64,000 bases of DNA, from NCBI RefSeq assembly GCF_004001045.1, contig NZ_BIMK01000030.1, positions 1 to 64,000 on the forward strand. The letters are read 5' to 3'. The notes beneath the pieces are model-generated. The model saw only the letters and a program-made list of their open reading frames with translations, made no database searches and was not told where the DNA came from. Within the stretch, counting starts at the first letter, position 1; each line of letters starts with the position of its first letter. The position numbers were made by a program, and so were the translations under genes. This DNA comes from Paenibacillus chibensis (GTDB taxonomy: Bacteria; Bacillota; Bacilli; Paenibacillales; Paenibacillaceae). Below, piece by piece: positions 9,888 to 19,819 of this stretch.

Positions 9888-9905
9888 AAGCCCGGTAACG
9901 GGCTT
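9888..9905 (+). other. Short hairpin between regulator and phosphorylase
   Basis: AAGCCCGGTAACGGGCTT is a perfect stem with a four-base loop. There is no T-run after it, so it may slow or process the transcript rather than end it. Confidence 0.4.
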
Positions 9906-9916
9906 GATCATAGCGC

Positions 9917-9936
9917 AAAATAAACGCGCGTTCACA
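9917..9936 (+). promoter_or_regulatory. LacI-family operator, copy 2
   Basis: AAAATAAACGCGCGTTCACA contains the perfect palindrome AACGCGCGTT and lies 27 bases upstream of the phosphorylase start. It matches copy 1 in 18 of 20 bases. A weak -10 (CATAAT, 9935-9940) overlaps its end; no good -35 is seen. Confidence 0.65.
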
Positions 9937-9962
9937 TAATCGTTTGAGAGGGGAAACAGCGA

Positions 9963-12398
9963 ATGAAGTACGGTTTTTTTGACGATGCCCGCAAAGAGTA
10001 CGTTATCCAGACACCCAAGACGCCTTATCCGTGGATCAACTATTTGGGCACGAAAGATTTTTTCGGTTTGATGTCCAACACGGGCGGGGGATATGCCTTT
10101 TACAGGGATGCGCGTCTGCGCCGATTGACCCGGTACCGTTACAACAGCATTCCGGTCGATAACGGAGGGCGCTATTTTTACCTGTATGACGCCGGGGATT
10201 TCTGGACGCCAGGATGGATGCCGGTGAAGAAGGAACTGGATTTTTATGAATGCCGCCATGGGCTCGGCTACACCCGTATCACCGGGGAAAGGAACGGAAT
10301 CCGCGCCGAACAGCTGGCTTTCGTTCCGCTCGAATATAACGGCGAAGTGCATCAGCTGACCGTAACGAACACCTCGGCGGCTCCCAAAAAGATCAAGCTG
10401 TTCTCCTTTATCGAATTTTGCCTGTGGAACGCCTACGATGACATGACCAACTTTCAGCGCAATTTAAGCACAGGCGAGGTAGAAGTAAAGGGATCGGTCA
10501 TTTATCACAAAACGGAGTACCGGGAGCGGCGCAATCACTACGCCTTTTTCGCGGTGAACCGGGAGATCGCGGGCTTCGATACGGACCGGGAGTCCTTCCT
10601 CGGTCTGTATAACGGCCTCGAGGCGCCGCAAACCGTTGCCGCCGGCAAGTCCGCCAATTCCGTTGCCAGCGGCTGGTCGCCGGTCGCTTCGCACTGCGTG
10701 GAGATAGAGCTGGCGCCGGGTGAGTCGACATCCCTGAATTTCGTGCTGGGCTATGTGGAAAATCCGGAAGAGGATAAATGGGAAGCGCTGGGAGTGATCA
10801 ACAAAATCCGCGCCGAAGCCATGATCGCACGCTTCGCGGATGATGCGGGCGTTCAGGATGCGATGGATGAACTGGAGGAATATTGGAGCCGTTTGCTGTC
10901 CAAATACATGATTCAAAGTCGTGACGACAAGCTGAACCGCATGGTGAACATCTGGAATCCGTATCAGTGCATGGTGACGTTCAACATGTCGCGCTCGGCA
11001 TCCTACTTCGAATCCGGGATCGGGCGGGGCATGGGCTTCCGTGATTCGAATCAGGATTTGCTCGGCTTCGTCCATCAGATTCCGGAGCGGGCCAGGGAGC
11101 GCATTCTGGATATCGCTTCGACCCAGTTTGAAAACGGCGGCGCGTATCACCAGTACCAGCCTTTGACCAAACAAGGGAACAACGAGGTCGGAGGCGGCTT
11201 CAATGACGATCCACTGTGGCTTATCGTGGGAACGGCGGCTTACATCAAAGAAACGGGAGACTTCGCCATCCTGGATGAGCAGGTACCTTTTGACTGCAAT
11301 CCTGCCAATACGGCGACGCTGTTCGAGCATCTGAAACGCTCCTTCTACCACGTGATTGAGAATCTAGGACCACATGGTCTGCCGCTCATCGGGCGTGCGG
11401 ACTGGAATGATTGCCTGAATCTGAACTGCTTCTCCGACGTGCCCGACGAATCGTTCCAGACGACGCAGCATATTGAAGGACGGACGGCAGAATCCGTCTT
11501 TATCGCCGGATTATTCGTCTTTGCCGGACCGGAATTTGCGGAGCTGTGCAGACGTCGCGGCTTGGCCGAGGAAGCGTCTGCGGCGGAGAAGCATATCCAA
11601 ACGATGCGGGAGAAGACGCTGGAACACGGCTTCGACGGCGATTGGTTCCTGCGCGCTTACGATCATTACGGACAAAAGGTCGGCAGCAAGGAGTGCGACG
11701 AAGGGCAAATCTTTATCGAGCCGCAGGGCTTCTGCGTGATGGCCGGCATCGGGGTAGAGGAAGGGCTGGCTAAGAAAGCGCTCGATTCTGTAGCGGAAAG
11801 GCTGGAAACGCCATACGGAATCGTGCTGCAAAATCCGCCTTATTCGAAATATTATATCAATCTCGGGGAAATCTCCTCGTATCCGCCGGGGTACAAAGAG
11901 AACGCGGGCATTTTCTGCCACAACAATCCATGGGTCATGATGGCTGAAACCGTGATTGGCCGCGGTGATCGTGCTTTCGAGCTGTACCGGAAAATCGCGC
12001 CGGCTTATTTGGAAGAAATCAGCGAGATTCACCGCACAGAGCCTTATGTGTATTCGCAGATGATCGCCGGCAAGGATGCGGTCCGTCAGGGCGAGGCCAA
12101 AAACTCCTGGCTCACCGGAACGGCAGCATGGAATTTTGTGGCGATTACGCAGTCGATTCTGGGCATTCAACCCGACTATGACGGGCTCAAGGTCGATCCT
12201 TGCATCCCGGCGGGTTGGGAGGAGTATACCATTACGCGCGTATTCCGCGGCGACACGTACGTCATTCATATCACAAACCCGAACCATGCCAGTAAAGGGG
12301 TTGTTTCCGTAAGCGTGGACGGCAGTGCCGTTCAGGGAAATATCCTGCCTGTGTACGGTGACGGTCAAACGCATACGGTTGAAGTTGTGCTTGGTTAA
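9963..12398 (+). CDS. Cellobiose phosphorylase (GH94)
   Basis: An 811-residue intracellular enzyme that splits cellobiose with phosphate into alpha-glucose-1-phosphate and glucose. The sequence runs collinearly with what I recall of clostridial cellobiose phosphorylase throughout, from the [16 protein letters not shown]-terminus through [20 protein letters not shown], to KPDYDGLK/DPCIP-like C-terminal blocks. The WNDC motif at 481-484 carries D483, the probable general acid of GH94. Length is normal. Cellodextrin phosphorylase is less likely, because those enzymes are longer and differ at the N-terminus. Together with its LacI regulator it forms a compact cellobiose-use module; a dedicated transporter is not adjacent. 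Confidence 0.93.
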   Translation: MKYGFFDDARKEYVIQTPKTPYPWINYLGTKDFFGLMSNTGGGYAFYRDARLRRLTRYRYNSIPVDNGGRYFYLYDAGDFWTPGWMPVKKELDFYECRHGLGYTRITGERNGIRAEQLAFVPLEYNGEVHQLTVTNTSAAPKKIKLFSFIEFCLWNAYDDMTNFQRNLSTGEVEVKGSVIYHKTEYRERRNHYAFFAVNREIAGFDTDRESFLGLYNGLEAPQTVAAGKSANSVASGWSPVASHCVEIELAPGESTSLNFVLGYVENPEEDKWEALGVINKIRAEAMIARFADDAGVQDAMDELEEYWSRLLSKYMIQSRDDKLNRMVNIWNPYQCMVTFNMSRSASYFESGIGRGMGFRDSNQDLLGFVHQIPERARERILDIASTQFENGGAYHQYQPLTKQGNNEVGGGFNDDPLWLIVGTAAYIKETGDFAILDEQVPFDCNPANTATLFEHLKRSFYHVIENLGPHGLPLIGRADWNDCLNLNCFSDVPDESFQTTQHIEGRTAESVFIAGLFVFAGPEFAELCRRRGLAEEASAAEKHIQTMREKTLEHGFDGDWFLRAYDHYGQKVGSKECDEGQIFIEPQGFCVMAGIGVEEGLAKKALDSVAERLETPYGIVLQNPPYSKYYINLGEISSYPPGYKENAGIFCHNNPWVMMAETVIGRGDRAFELYRKIAPAYLEEISEIHRTEPYVYSQMIAGKDAVRQGEAKNSWLTGTAAWNFVAITQSILGIQPDYDGLKVDPCIPAGWEEYTITRVFRGDTYVIHITNPNHASKGVVSVSVDGSAVQGNILPVYGDGQTHTVEVVLG

Positions 12399-12436
12399 TC
12401 CGCCTTGAACCGAAGATCTCGACATATCGTACTTGA

Positions 12437-12474
12437 AAAGCAATCCGGGAGGGCTCCTTCCGGATTGCTTTTTT
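12437..12474 (+). terminator. Intrinsic terminator of the phosphorylase gene
   Basis: AAAAGCAATCCGG pairs with CCGGATTGCTTTTTT around an 11-base loop, 38 bases after the stop codon. Confidence 0.9.
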
Positions 12475-12674
12475 AATGGTCGCCGAGCGGCATGATAAAT
12501 GTATTTTTATGATGATGATACAAAGCCAGACCATTGGGTTTATTGATATACATAGATAGGATCTGTTTGTTCCGGAGATTTATTTCTCCAATCGTTCTCG
12601 GGTGAGAGGGATTCAACCGATTGCCGCTATACATTTTGGGAGCATCCTACAAGTTAAAGCAAGGGGGACAAGCT

Positions 12675-15600
12675 GTGAATAACTCGCTTCAAAACGATAT
12701 GTTTCAGCAAATATATAAGCATGTATCGGTTCCGCTGGCCATGGTTGACGCCGCTACAGGGCGGTGGGTGGCCGTCAGCAGCGTTCACGCTGCGATGCTG
12801 GGATATACGGAAACCGAAATGTTAACCGTGACAGAACCGGATTTGACGCATCCGGACGACAGAACGCTATCTCCGGCATATCTTGCCGAACGGCTGCAGG
12901 AATCTTCAGGTCAAAGCACCTGTCTTGATAAAAGATATATACATAAAGACGGACATGAAATCCGGGTAAAGCTGAACGTTTCTCTGGCCTATACCGGTAA
13001 AGAAGGAGATCCGGCTTATCTGGTCCAGGAAGCCGAGCTGCTGCCGGAGACCCTAACGGCGCAGGAGATTCCCGCCATGGATCCGGATATGCGGATTTTG
13101 TTCGAGAAAAATTCGGATCTTCTTTTCTCCTCGAGCAGCGCGGATGGCATTCTTCAGCAGGTTTCCCCATCGATGAAGCGTATTCTCGGTTATGAGCCCG
13201 AGGAGATGATCGGCCGGCACCGTGCGGATTTTTATCATCCGGATGACGCGGCGGACATGCTGAACGGGAGCGCTCTGTATTCGCTTGACAGTGTGCTCAC
13301 CCGGCGTGTCCGGCATAAGGACGGTCATTACTTGTGGCTCGAGACGGCTTATCAAATTGTGCAGGACCAAGGCGGCAATATCAAGCGTATTCTGACGATC
13401 GGCCGCAATGTCAATGAACGGGTCGAAATGGCGCAGAAGCTTAAGCAGAGCGAGCAGGACTATAAGCTCATCATGGATTATTCGTTGGACTTTATTTCGC
13501 GGCATAAGGTTGACGAGGATCTGACCTTTATTTACGTTTCTCCGATATGCCGTAGCCTGCTGGGGTATGAACCGGAGGAAATGGTCGGGACATCGAGCCG
13601 CAGCTATATTCACCCGGACGATGTGAAGAAGGTTCGGCATCATTTGATTTCCGCGCTGGATATCGATTCTCCGGAGGCCTTTACTTTCCGCTTCCGCCGC
13701 AAAGACGGTACGTATATCTGGTTCGAAACCAACAGCCGGTATACCTATAACGTGAACGGAGAAGTGGAAGAGGTCATTTCGGTTTCCCGGGATATCACGG
13801 AGCGCAAGCAAATTGATCTTCAGCTGGAGGAGTACAAATCCTTATTCGAATACAACCCCGTAGGCGTAGCCTCTCTTGACCTGGAAGGCAATCTGCTGTC
13901 GGCGAACCGCGGCCAGGAGCTGCTGACGGGCTACACGGAGCAAGAAATGGTCCATAACCATTTCACGCCGCTGATCGACCCGGTCGACGTGGAGAAGACC
14001 GCTTACCATTTCAGTCTCGCGGCCAAAGGCAAGCCTCAGAGCTATGAAATCGGCCTGCGCCACCGGGACGGTCACCGGATTGAAGTGAGCGTCATTAACG
14101 TGCCGATTATTTTGCATGGAAACATTGTCGGCGTTTACGGCATTACCAGCGATATTACGGAGAGCAAAAAGCATTTGGAACAGATCGAGAAGCTGAGCTA
14201 CGAGCACGCCCTTATTTTGAATTCGGTGTCCGAAGGCATCTTTGGGGTAGATCTGGATGGGCGGGCCGGCTTTATGAATCCCGCCGGGGCCCGAATGCTC
14301 GGATTCGGCGCGGGAGAATGGATAGGTCAGACATTCCTGGACATGCTGCAGCAAACCCGGGCGGACGGAAGCCATTATCAACCCAGGGAATCGCCCGTCA
14401 TGACTGCGGTCCGGGAAGGGGTCGCCCTGTACAAGGAGGAGTCGGTATTCTGGCGGAAGGATGGGTCGAGCTTCCTGGCTTCGTACGGCGTCACGCCCCT
14501 GTTTGACAAAGGCGAGCGCATGGGCGCTGTCATCGTCTTTAACGACATCACCAACGAGAAGCAGATTCTTCGAGCCAAGGAATCGGCAGAACGCGCGGAC
14601 CGGGCCAAATCGGAATTCATGGCCATTATGAGCCATGAGCTGCGAACGCCGATGAACGGAATTATCGGGATGATGGAGCTGCTTGCGGATTCACCGCTAA
14701 ACGAGGAGCAGCGAAGCTATATGGACATCATCCGCCAGAGCAGCGAAGCGCTGCTGCAAATTTTGAACGAAATTTTGGATTTCAGCAAAATCGAAGCCGG
14801 GAAAATGGTGCTCAGCGACGACCCGATCCAGATCCGCTCAACGCTAAGCGGGGTGACCGAGCTGTTCACCGCCAAAGCCTTCGAAAAAAATCTCAAACTG
14901 ACCCTGGACATATCAGCGGATATGCCGGAACTGATCCGTGGCGATGAAGGCCGGCTGAGACAGGTGCTGATTAATCTGGTCGGCAATGCAATTAAATTTA
15001 CCGACGCGGGTCAAGTATCCGTCACGGCACGTGTCGCGAGCGACTCCGCCGAAGATGAATTGCAGCTGGAATTTTTCGTGAAGGATACGGGAATCGGAAT
15101 TCCCTCGGATAAGCTCGATCAGCTGTTTCAATCCTTCTCCCAGCTGCATCCGGCCATCAACCGCAAATACGGGGGGACAGGCCTTGGCCTCTCGATCTGC
15201 AAAAAGCTCGTTGAACTGATGGGAGGATCCATCGGTGTCATTCAGGGCGGAGAGGAAGAGCAGGGAACGACGTTCTATTTCACCTTGAAAACGAGAGTTT
15301 GGACACCTGGGGAGCCGAATGAGATGAATGAGACGGAAGCGGATTCGGATGACAGCCAGGAGAAGGGGACGCTTGCCACTGGCGGCCTAGCCGCTCCATC
15401 GGGTTGTCCGGAGCTTCCGGAAAGGACGCTGCCGCCCTTCGGTCCGCTGCAGATCCTCGTGGTGGATGATCATCCGGTAAACCGCAAGCTGCTCACGACG
15501 GTGTTAAATAAGATGGGATACCATCCGGATACGGCGGAGAATGGACTCGAAGCGCTCCAGTCGGCCTCAGGCGATCGCTATGATTTGATATTCATGGATG

Positions 15601-15830
15601 TCCAGATGCCCGTCATGGACGGAATTGAATCGGCGCAGTTTATCCGCCGTCATGCCGGTCAAAAGAAGCGGCCCGTCATTATCGCCGTTACCGCGTTTGC
15701 CGGTACAGATAACCGCCGGATGTGTCTGGGGGCGGGAATGGATGACTTTATAAGCAAGCCGGTGCTGGTGAAGGATTTGGAGCGGGTGCTGGAAAAATGG
15801 GGAAATCTGGATCAGTCGCGGGAAATTTGA
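12675..15830 (+). CDS. Hybrid sensor histidine kinase with multiple PAS domains
   Basis: A soluble 1,051-residue sensor kinase. Five PAS-type segments in series fill residues 1-620 (several with the PAS/PAC boundary ..DITERK or ..DITESK), then a HisKA dimerisation domain with the phospho-acceptor H654 in SHELRTPMNG, a HATPase domain (NLVGNAIKF, DTGIGIP, GGTGLGLSI), a linker, and a receiver domain with D975 in FMDVQMPVMDG. No membrane segment or Hpt domain is present, so an unlinked phosphotransfer partner is expected. The GTG start at 12675 is preferred because AAGGGGG lies eight bases upstream. The 275-base gap before it holds a terminator and a GGAGA/TCTCC inverted repeat at 12574-12589. 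The signal is unknown. Confidence 0.92.
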   Translation: MNNSLQNDMFQQIYKHVSVPLAMVDAATGRWVAVSSVHAAMLGYTETEMLTVTEPDLTHPDDRTLSPAYLAERLQESSGQSTCLDKRYIHKDGHEIRVKLNVSLAYTGKEGDPAYLVQEAELLPETLTAQEIPAMDPDMRILFEKNSDLLFSSSSADGILQQVSPSMKRILGYEPEEMIGRHRADFYHPDDAADMLNGSALYSLDSVLTRRVRHKDGHYLWLETAYQIVQDQGGNIKRILTIGRNVNERVEMAQKLKQSEQDYKLIMDYSLDFISRHKVDEDLTFIYVSPICRSLLGYEPEEMVGTSSRSYIHPDDVKKVRHHLISALDIDSPEAFTFRFRRKDGTYIWFETNSRYTYNVNGEVEEVISVSRDITERKQIDLQLEEYKSLFEYNPVGVASLDLEGNLLSANRGQELLTGYTEQEMVHNHFTPLIDPVDVEKTAYHFSLAAKGKPQSYEIGLRHRDGHRIEVSVINVPIILHGNIVGVYGITSDITESKKHLEQIEKLSYEHALILNSVSEGIFGVDLDGRAGFMNPAGARMLGFGAGEWIGQTFLDMLQQTRADGSHYQPRESPVMTAVREGVALYKEESVFWRKDGSSFLASYGVTPLFDKGERMGAVIVFNDITNEKQILRAKESAERADRAKSEFMAIMSHELRTPMNGIIGMMELLADSPLNEEQRSYMDIIRQSSEALLQILNEILDFSKIEAGKMVLSDDPIQIRSTLSGVTELFTAKAFEKNLKLTLDISADMPELIRGDEGRLRQVLINLVGNAIKFTDAGQVSVTARVASDSAEDELQLEFFVKDTGIGIPSDKLDQLFQSFSQLHPAINRKYGGTGLGLSICKKLVELMGGSIGVIQGGEEEQGTTFYFTLKTRVWTPGEPNEMNETEADSDDSQEKGTLATGGLAAPSGCPELPERTLPPFGPLQILVVDDHPVNRKLLTTVLNKMGYHPDTAENGLEALQSASGDRYDLIFMDVQMPVMDGIESAQFIRRHAGQKKRPVIIAVTAFAGTDNRRMCLGAGMDDFISKPVLVKDLERVLEKWGNLDQSREI

Positions 15831-15926
15831 AGGAAAATTAAGCTGCCTTGAAGGTTATTTTCATCTTATTTTAAGAAAAGCCTCTTATAATAAACCCATA
15901 CCCCTTTTATAATATATTGCTTGATG

Positions 15927-15960
15927 CCCCGGTGCCCGATGCGCCGGGGTCTGTTTTTTA
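15927..15960 (+). terminator. Intrinsic terminator downstream of the hybrid kinase
   Basis: CCCCGG pairs with CCGGGG around an 11-base loop, followed by TCTGTTTTTTT. It lies about 100 bases past the stop, leaving an AT-rich untranslated stretch. Confidence 0.8.
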
Positions 15961-15974
15961 TATGCAAGGATACG

Positions 15975-16017
15975 AAAAAGCAGCTTCCGCTAACGGAAGC
16001 TGCCTTATTTATTTTTT
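15975..16017. terminator. Second hairpin terminator, possibly bidirectional
   Basis: GCAGCTTCCG pairs with CGGAAGCTGC over a four-base loop, with an A-tract before and a T-rich tract after. It resembles the hairpin at 29484-29518. Confidence 0.65.
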
Positions 16018-16097
16018 ACCGAAACCATCCAGATCCGTGTGAAGCAGCGTTTCCTGACGTCCCGCAACAGTTGTATACAGAAGTAAAGACCGGTATA

Positions 16098-16127
16098 TAG
16101 CGTGCTTCTGCAAACGCTACCTATAAT
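16098..16127 (+). promoter_or_regulatory. Promoter with overlapping inverted repeat, ABC operon
   Basis: TATAAT at 16122-16127 is a perfect -10 box. No good -35 is visible; instead TAGCGT and ACGCTA form an inverted repeat ten bases apart at 16098-16119, where the -35 should be, as expected for an activator or repressor site. Confidence 0.45.
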
Positions 16128-16178
16128 GAGGATAGAAGCAATCATGATCAAGTCGTTCAACAATGAGGAGGGTCTGAC

Positions 16179-17843
16179 GTGCAGAACAGGCGAAAAATGG
16201 GATTGATTCTTGCCCTCATCCTGAGTCTCGGGATGACGGCATGCAGCGGCAAAACGGCGGAAACGAACCCGCCGGCGGCAAATGACGCGACAGAGAAGCA
16301 GGAGGCCGCAAAAGACCAGGGCGTCCTGGAGATTTCGACGGTGCGAGCGCAGGATCCGTATTTGAAGTTTGACGAGGGCGAGAGCTTCGATAAGAACGCC
16401 GTATACGATGCTTACGAAAAAGACATCGGCGTCAAAATCACGAACCAATGGGTCGTGGACGGGACCGTGGACGGGCCGCAATTTCAGGAGAAGCTGAAGA
16501 TGGCGATCACGACCAACGACATTCCCGACTTCTTCCCGGCCACCCCGGCGCAGGTGCAGCAGCTGATCGAAGCGGATATGATCCAGGACCTGACCGGCGT
16601 GTACGACCAATACGCAAGTGACGAGACCAAGGAATTCATGCAAAAGGACGGCGGCCTGCAGATGAAATCCGGCACCTTCGACGGCAAGCTGATGGCGATT
16701 CCTCAGACGGGCAACCCGTTTGCGCCGCAGCTGGTATGGGTTCGTTCCGATTGGATGAAAAAGCTGAACCTGCCCGAGCCGAAAACGATGCAGGATCTGA
16801 TGAACATCATGGAAGCCTTCGCGACGAAGGATCCGGGCGGCACGGGAAAATCTTACGGCCTTGCGCTGAACAAGAAATTCGATGAAGGCGCGCTCGGCAT
16901 GGTCGGCTTCATGAACGGCTACCATGCGTACCTTAACCAGTGGATGGACGACGGCCAAGGCGGGCTCATGAACAGCGACATTCAGCCTGAGATGAAGGAA
17001 GCGCTGCGTGCGCTGCAGGATATGTTCAAGAAAGGCTTGATCGATCCGGAATTCACGGTCAAGGACATGCAGAAGGAATCGGAACTCATCTTCAGCAACA
17101 AGATCGGCGTGCTCTATGGCGCGGAATGGACGCCTGCCCATCTGGCCCAAGGGGCCGTGAAGGACGGCAAGGTCGTTCAGGATTGGAAAGTATACCGCCT
17201 TCCTTCCGTGGACGGCACGGAGGCTTCGACGCAGATTGAGCTGGGAACGGGCAGCTATTATGTCGTATCCAAAAAAGCCAAGCATCCGGAGGCGTTGATT
17301 AAGCTGCTGAACCAATGGATCGCTGTGGATAATCATCCGACGCCGGAGCAGAAGGTATACGAGTACGGCAAAGATCTCAAGGAAAAAGGCAATAACTACT
17401 GGCTCCTGAACCCGGTCATGGCCTTCAATCTATCGAGCAACAACGGGGAAGTGCTGCCGAAGGCGATCGAGACGAAGGATGCAAGCCTGGCGGTGACGAA
17501 GGACCAAAAAACGCGCTATGAACGGGCGATGAAATACGTGAACGGGGAAGACATCAGCATGTGGTGGGAATATCTCATTTCCGGCCCGAACGGCGCCGTA
17601 TCCAATATTCCGTATTTGAAAGCGCATGACCTGTTCCATCAGAACAAGTTCTACGGCGCGCCGACGCCGACGATGGTGGAAAAACGCGAGATTCTAAACC
17701 GCAAACGCGACGAGATTTTCACGAAAATCATCATGAACCAGGTCTCCATCGACGAATTCGACAAGTTCGTGGCCGAGTGGAAGAAGTTGGGCGGAGACGA
17801 CATCACGAAGGAAGTCAACGAATGGTACGCCAAAAGCAAGTAA
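16179..17843 (+). CDS. Carbohydrate ABC transporter substrate-binding lipoprotein
   Basis: A 554-residue extracellular binding protein (family 1, LplA/YtcQ-like). A lipoprotein signal peptide ends in LGMTAC with the lipidated cysteine at C22, followed by a charged linker and the two-lobe binding domain (for example SGTFDGKLMAIPQTGNPF and GIGVLYGAEWTP-like blocks). The GTG start follows GAGGAGGG. It heads an operon with two permeases, a sensor kinase/response regulator pair and a dehydrogenase. The LplA-like class often handles complex plant oligosaccharides, but the ligand is unknown. Confidence 0.92.
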   Translation: MQNRRKMGLILALILSLGMTACSGKTAETNPPAANDATEKQEAAKDQGVLEISTVRAQDPYLKFDEGESFDKNAVYDAYEKDIGVKITNQWVVDGTVDGPQFQEKLKMAITTNDIPDFFPATPAQVQQLIEADMIQDLTGVYDQYASDETKEFMQKDGGLQMKSGTFDGKLMAIPQTGNPFAPQLVWVRSDWMKKLNLPEPKTMQDLMNIMEAFATKDPGGTGKSYGLALNKKFDEGALGMVGFMNGYHAYLNQWMDDGQGGLMNSDIQPEMKEALRALQDMFKKGLIDPEFTVKDMQKESELIFSNKIGVLYGAEWTPAHLAQGAVKDGKVVQDWKVYRLPSVDGTEASTQIELGTGSYYVVSKKAKHPEALIKLLNQWIAVDNHPTPEQKVYEYGKDLKEKGNNYWLLNPVMAFNLSSNNGEVLPKAIETKDASLAVTKDQKTRYERAMKYVNGEDISMWWEYLISGPNGAVSNIPYLKAHDLFHQNKFYGAPTPTMVEKREILNRKRDEIFTKIIMNQVSIDEFDKFVAEWKKLGGDDITKEVNEWYAKSK

Positions 17844-17910
17844 TCATGCGATCAGCATACATGAGCGTATTACCGCTTCGGCGGGAATGCCTCCAAGCTG
17901 CGGCCGCACG

Positions 17911-17945
17911 CGGGGAATCGGCAAGCTCCGATTCCCCCTTTTTTC
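17911..17945 (+). terminator. Intercistronic hairpin between binding protein and permease genes
   Basis: GGGGAATCGG pairs with CCGATTCCCC across six bases and is followed by CTTTTTTCT. Such a partial terminator commonly leaves the binding protein more abundant than the permeases. Confidence 0.8.
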
Positions 17946-17974
17946 TAATTTGACTCAGGGCAAGGTGATGCATA

Positions 17975-18880
17975 ATGGTTCAGTTGACACGCAGAATGAG
18001 ACGGGAATGGCCGCTGCATATCATGCTCATCCCCGGACTCGCCTTCATTATCATATTCAGCTATGTTCCGATGGCAGGCATTATGATGGCTTTTGAGAAG
18101 TACATTCCCACCAAGGGGCTGTTCGGGTCTCCGATGGTTGGATGGAAGAATTTCAAGTTTTTGATGGATTACCCGGACATCGGCCGGATCCTGTTCAATA
18201 CCCTGTACATTGCCACGATGAAAATCATCGCCGGCCTGATCGTCCCGATCACGGTCGCGATTCTGTTAAACGAGCTGCGCAAGGAATGGATGAAGCGGGC
18301 ATTCCAGACGATGGTTTATCTGCCCCACTTCCTGTCCTGGGTACTGCTGAGCGGGATCATCATCGACGTGCTGTCTCCGTCGACGGGCGTTCTGAACCAG
18401 ATTCTCGGGCTGGTCGGCATCAAGCCTATTTTTTTTCTCGGCGACAATAAGTGGTTTCCGTATGTCATGGTCATAACGGACGTATGGAAGGAATTCGGCT
18501 TCAGCACGATCGTGTATTTGGCCGCATTGACCAACATCAACCCGTCCCTGTACGAAGCCTCGGATATCGACGGCGCGGGCCGCTGGAAGCAGACGCTTCA
18601 TATCACCCTGCCTGGCATGATGCCGATTATCGTGCTGATGCTGACGCTGAATATCGGCAACGTGCTCAACGCGGGCTTTGATCAAATCTTCAACCTGTAC
18701 AGCCCGCAGGTATACGAGAGCGGCGACGTGATCGATACATTCGTCTACCGGATGGGCATCGAGCAGGCGCAGTACGGCTTCGCGACGGCGGTCGGACTAT
18801 TGAAGTCCATCGTTTCGTTCATTCTGATCTCCGTATCCTATATCTTGGCCTACCGCATCGCCAATTATCGTATTTTCTAG
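17975..18880 (+). CDS. Sugar ABC transporter permease, LplB type
   Basis: A 301-residue inner-membrane permease with six predicted membrane segments. The cytoplasmic loop carries the EAA motif (EASDIDGAGRWKQTLHITLP, about residues 190-209) that contacts the ATPase. Start ATG has AAGGTGA upstream. It pairs with the next gene to form the channel. No ATPase gene is nearby, so a shared MsmK/UgpC-type ATPase elsewhere in the genome is expected, as for other Bacillota CUT1 systems. Confidence 0.93.
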   Translation: MVQLTRRMRREWPLHIMLIPGLAFIIIFSYVPMAGIMMAFEKYIPTKGLFGSPMVGWKNFKFLMDYPDIGRILFNTLYIATMKIIAGLIVPITVAILLNELRKEWMKRAFQTMVYLPHFLSWVLLSGIIIDVLSPSTGVLNQILGLVGIKPIFFLGDNKWFPYVMVITDVWKEFGFSTIVYLAALTNINPSLYEASDIDGAGRWKQTLHITLPGMMPIIVLMLTLNIGNVLNAGFDQIFNLYSPQVYESGDVIDTFVYRMGIEQAQYGFATAVGLLKSIVSFILISVSYILAYRIANYRIF

Positions 18881-18901
18881 CAAAGGAGAACGGTCATACG
18901 T

Positions 18902-19780
18902 ATGAAAAAGTCATTGGGCAGACGGCTGTTTCTGGGCTGCAACGTCGTATTCCTTGCGCTGTTATCCTGTCTATGTCTGATGCCGATCATCCATATCTTA
19001 GCGATCAGTTTCAGTTCGGGCAATGCCGCATCGGCCGGCAAAGTTCTGCTGTGGCCTGTGGATTTCACTCCGGCCGCTTACCAGAACGTGTTTGGCAGGC
19101 CTGAATACATGCGGGCATTTTGGGTGACGATCCAGCGGGTCGTGCTCGGCACGTCGATCAGCATGTTTCTTACCATCCTGACGGCATACCCGCTATCCAA
19201 AGAAACGACCCAGTTTGGCATGCGCACCTTTTACGCCTGGATTTTCGTGTTCACGATCCTGTTCAACGGAGGATTAATTCCGTGGTACATGACCGTCAAG
19301 GCGGTGGGTCTCATCGATTCAATTTGGGCCTTGGTGCTGCCGGGAGCGGTTCAGGTCTTCAATATCATTCTGCTGCTGAACTTCTACCGGGGCCTGCCGA
19401 AGGAGTTGGAGGAATCCTCCAAGATCGACGGGGCGGGACACTTCACGACACTGTGGCGAATCTATGCGCCGCTTTCCATGCCTGCGCTTGCGACCACGGG
19501 GCTGTTCACCATCGTCTGGCACTGGAACAGCTGGTTCGACGGCATGATTCTGATGAATCATCCGGACGGGTACCCGCTGCAGACCTTCTTGCAGTCGATC
19601 ATTATCAAAATGGACCTGCGCTTCCTGAAATCGCAGGACATCGAGCTGATGCAGAAGCTGTCCGACCGGACGAGCAAAGCCGCGCAGATTTTCGTTGCCG
19701 CCTTCCCGATCCTGGTCATTTATCCGGTGCTGCAGCGGTTTTTCATTAAAGGAATTGTGATGGGGAGTGTCAAAGAATAA
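18902..19780 (+). CDS. Sugar ABC transporter permease, second subunit
   Basis: A 292-residue permease, 21 bases after the first. It has the EAA-type loop EESSKIDGAGHFTTLWRIYAP and the FIKGIVMGSVKE C-terminal end typical of the YtcP/LplC group. Six membrane segments are visible. It works with the 17975-18880 product and the 16179-17843 lipoprotein. Confidence 0.93.
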   Translation: MKKSLGRRLFLGCNVVFLALLSCLCLMPIIHILAISFSSGNAASAGKVLLWPVDFTPAAYQNVFGRPEYMRAFWVTIQRVVLGTSISMFLTILTAYPLSKETTQFGMRTFYAWIFVFTILFNGGLIPWYMTVKAVGLIDSIWALVLPGAVQVFNIILLLNFYRGLPKELEESSKIDGAGHFTTLWRIYAPLSMPALATTGLFTIVWHWNSWFDGMILMNHPDGYPLQTFLQSIIIKMDLRFLKSQDIELMQKLSDRTSKAAQIFVAAFPILVIYPVLQRFFIKGIVMGSVKE

Positions 19781-19819
19781 TAGTTCCGCGCCGATCAACT
19801 CATCCAGGGGGAACGAACC

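Noticed and set aside
16005-17336. 443-codon open frame on the minus strand
   Set aside because: It lies antisense inside the sugar-binding lipoprotein gene, has an Arg/His-rich composition and no family features. It is a shadow frame of GC-rich coding sequence.
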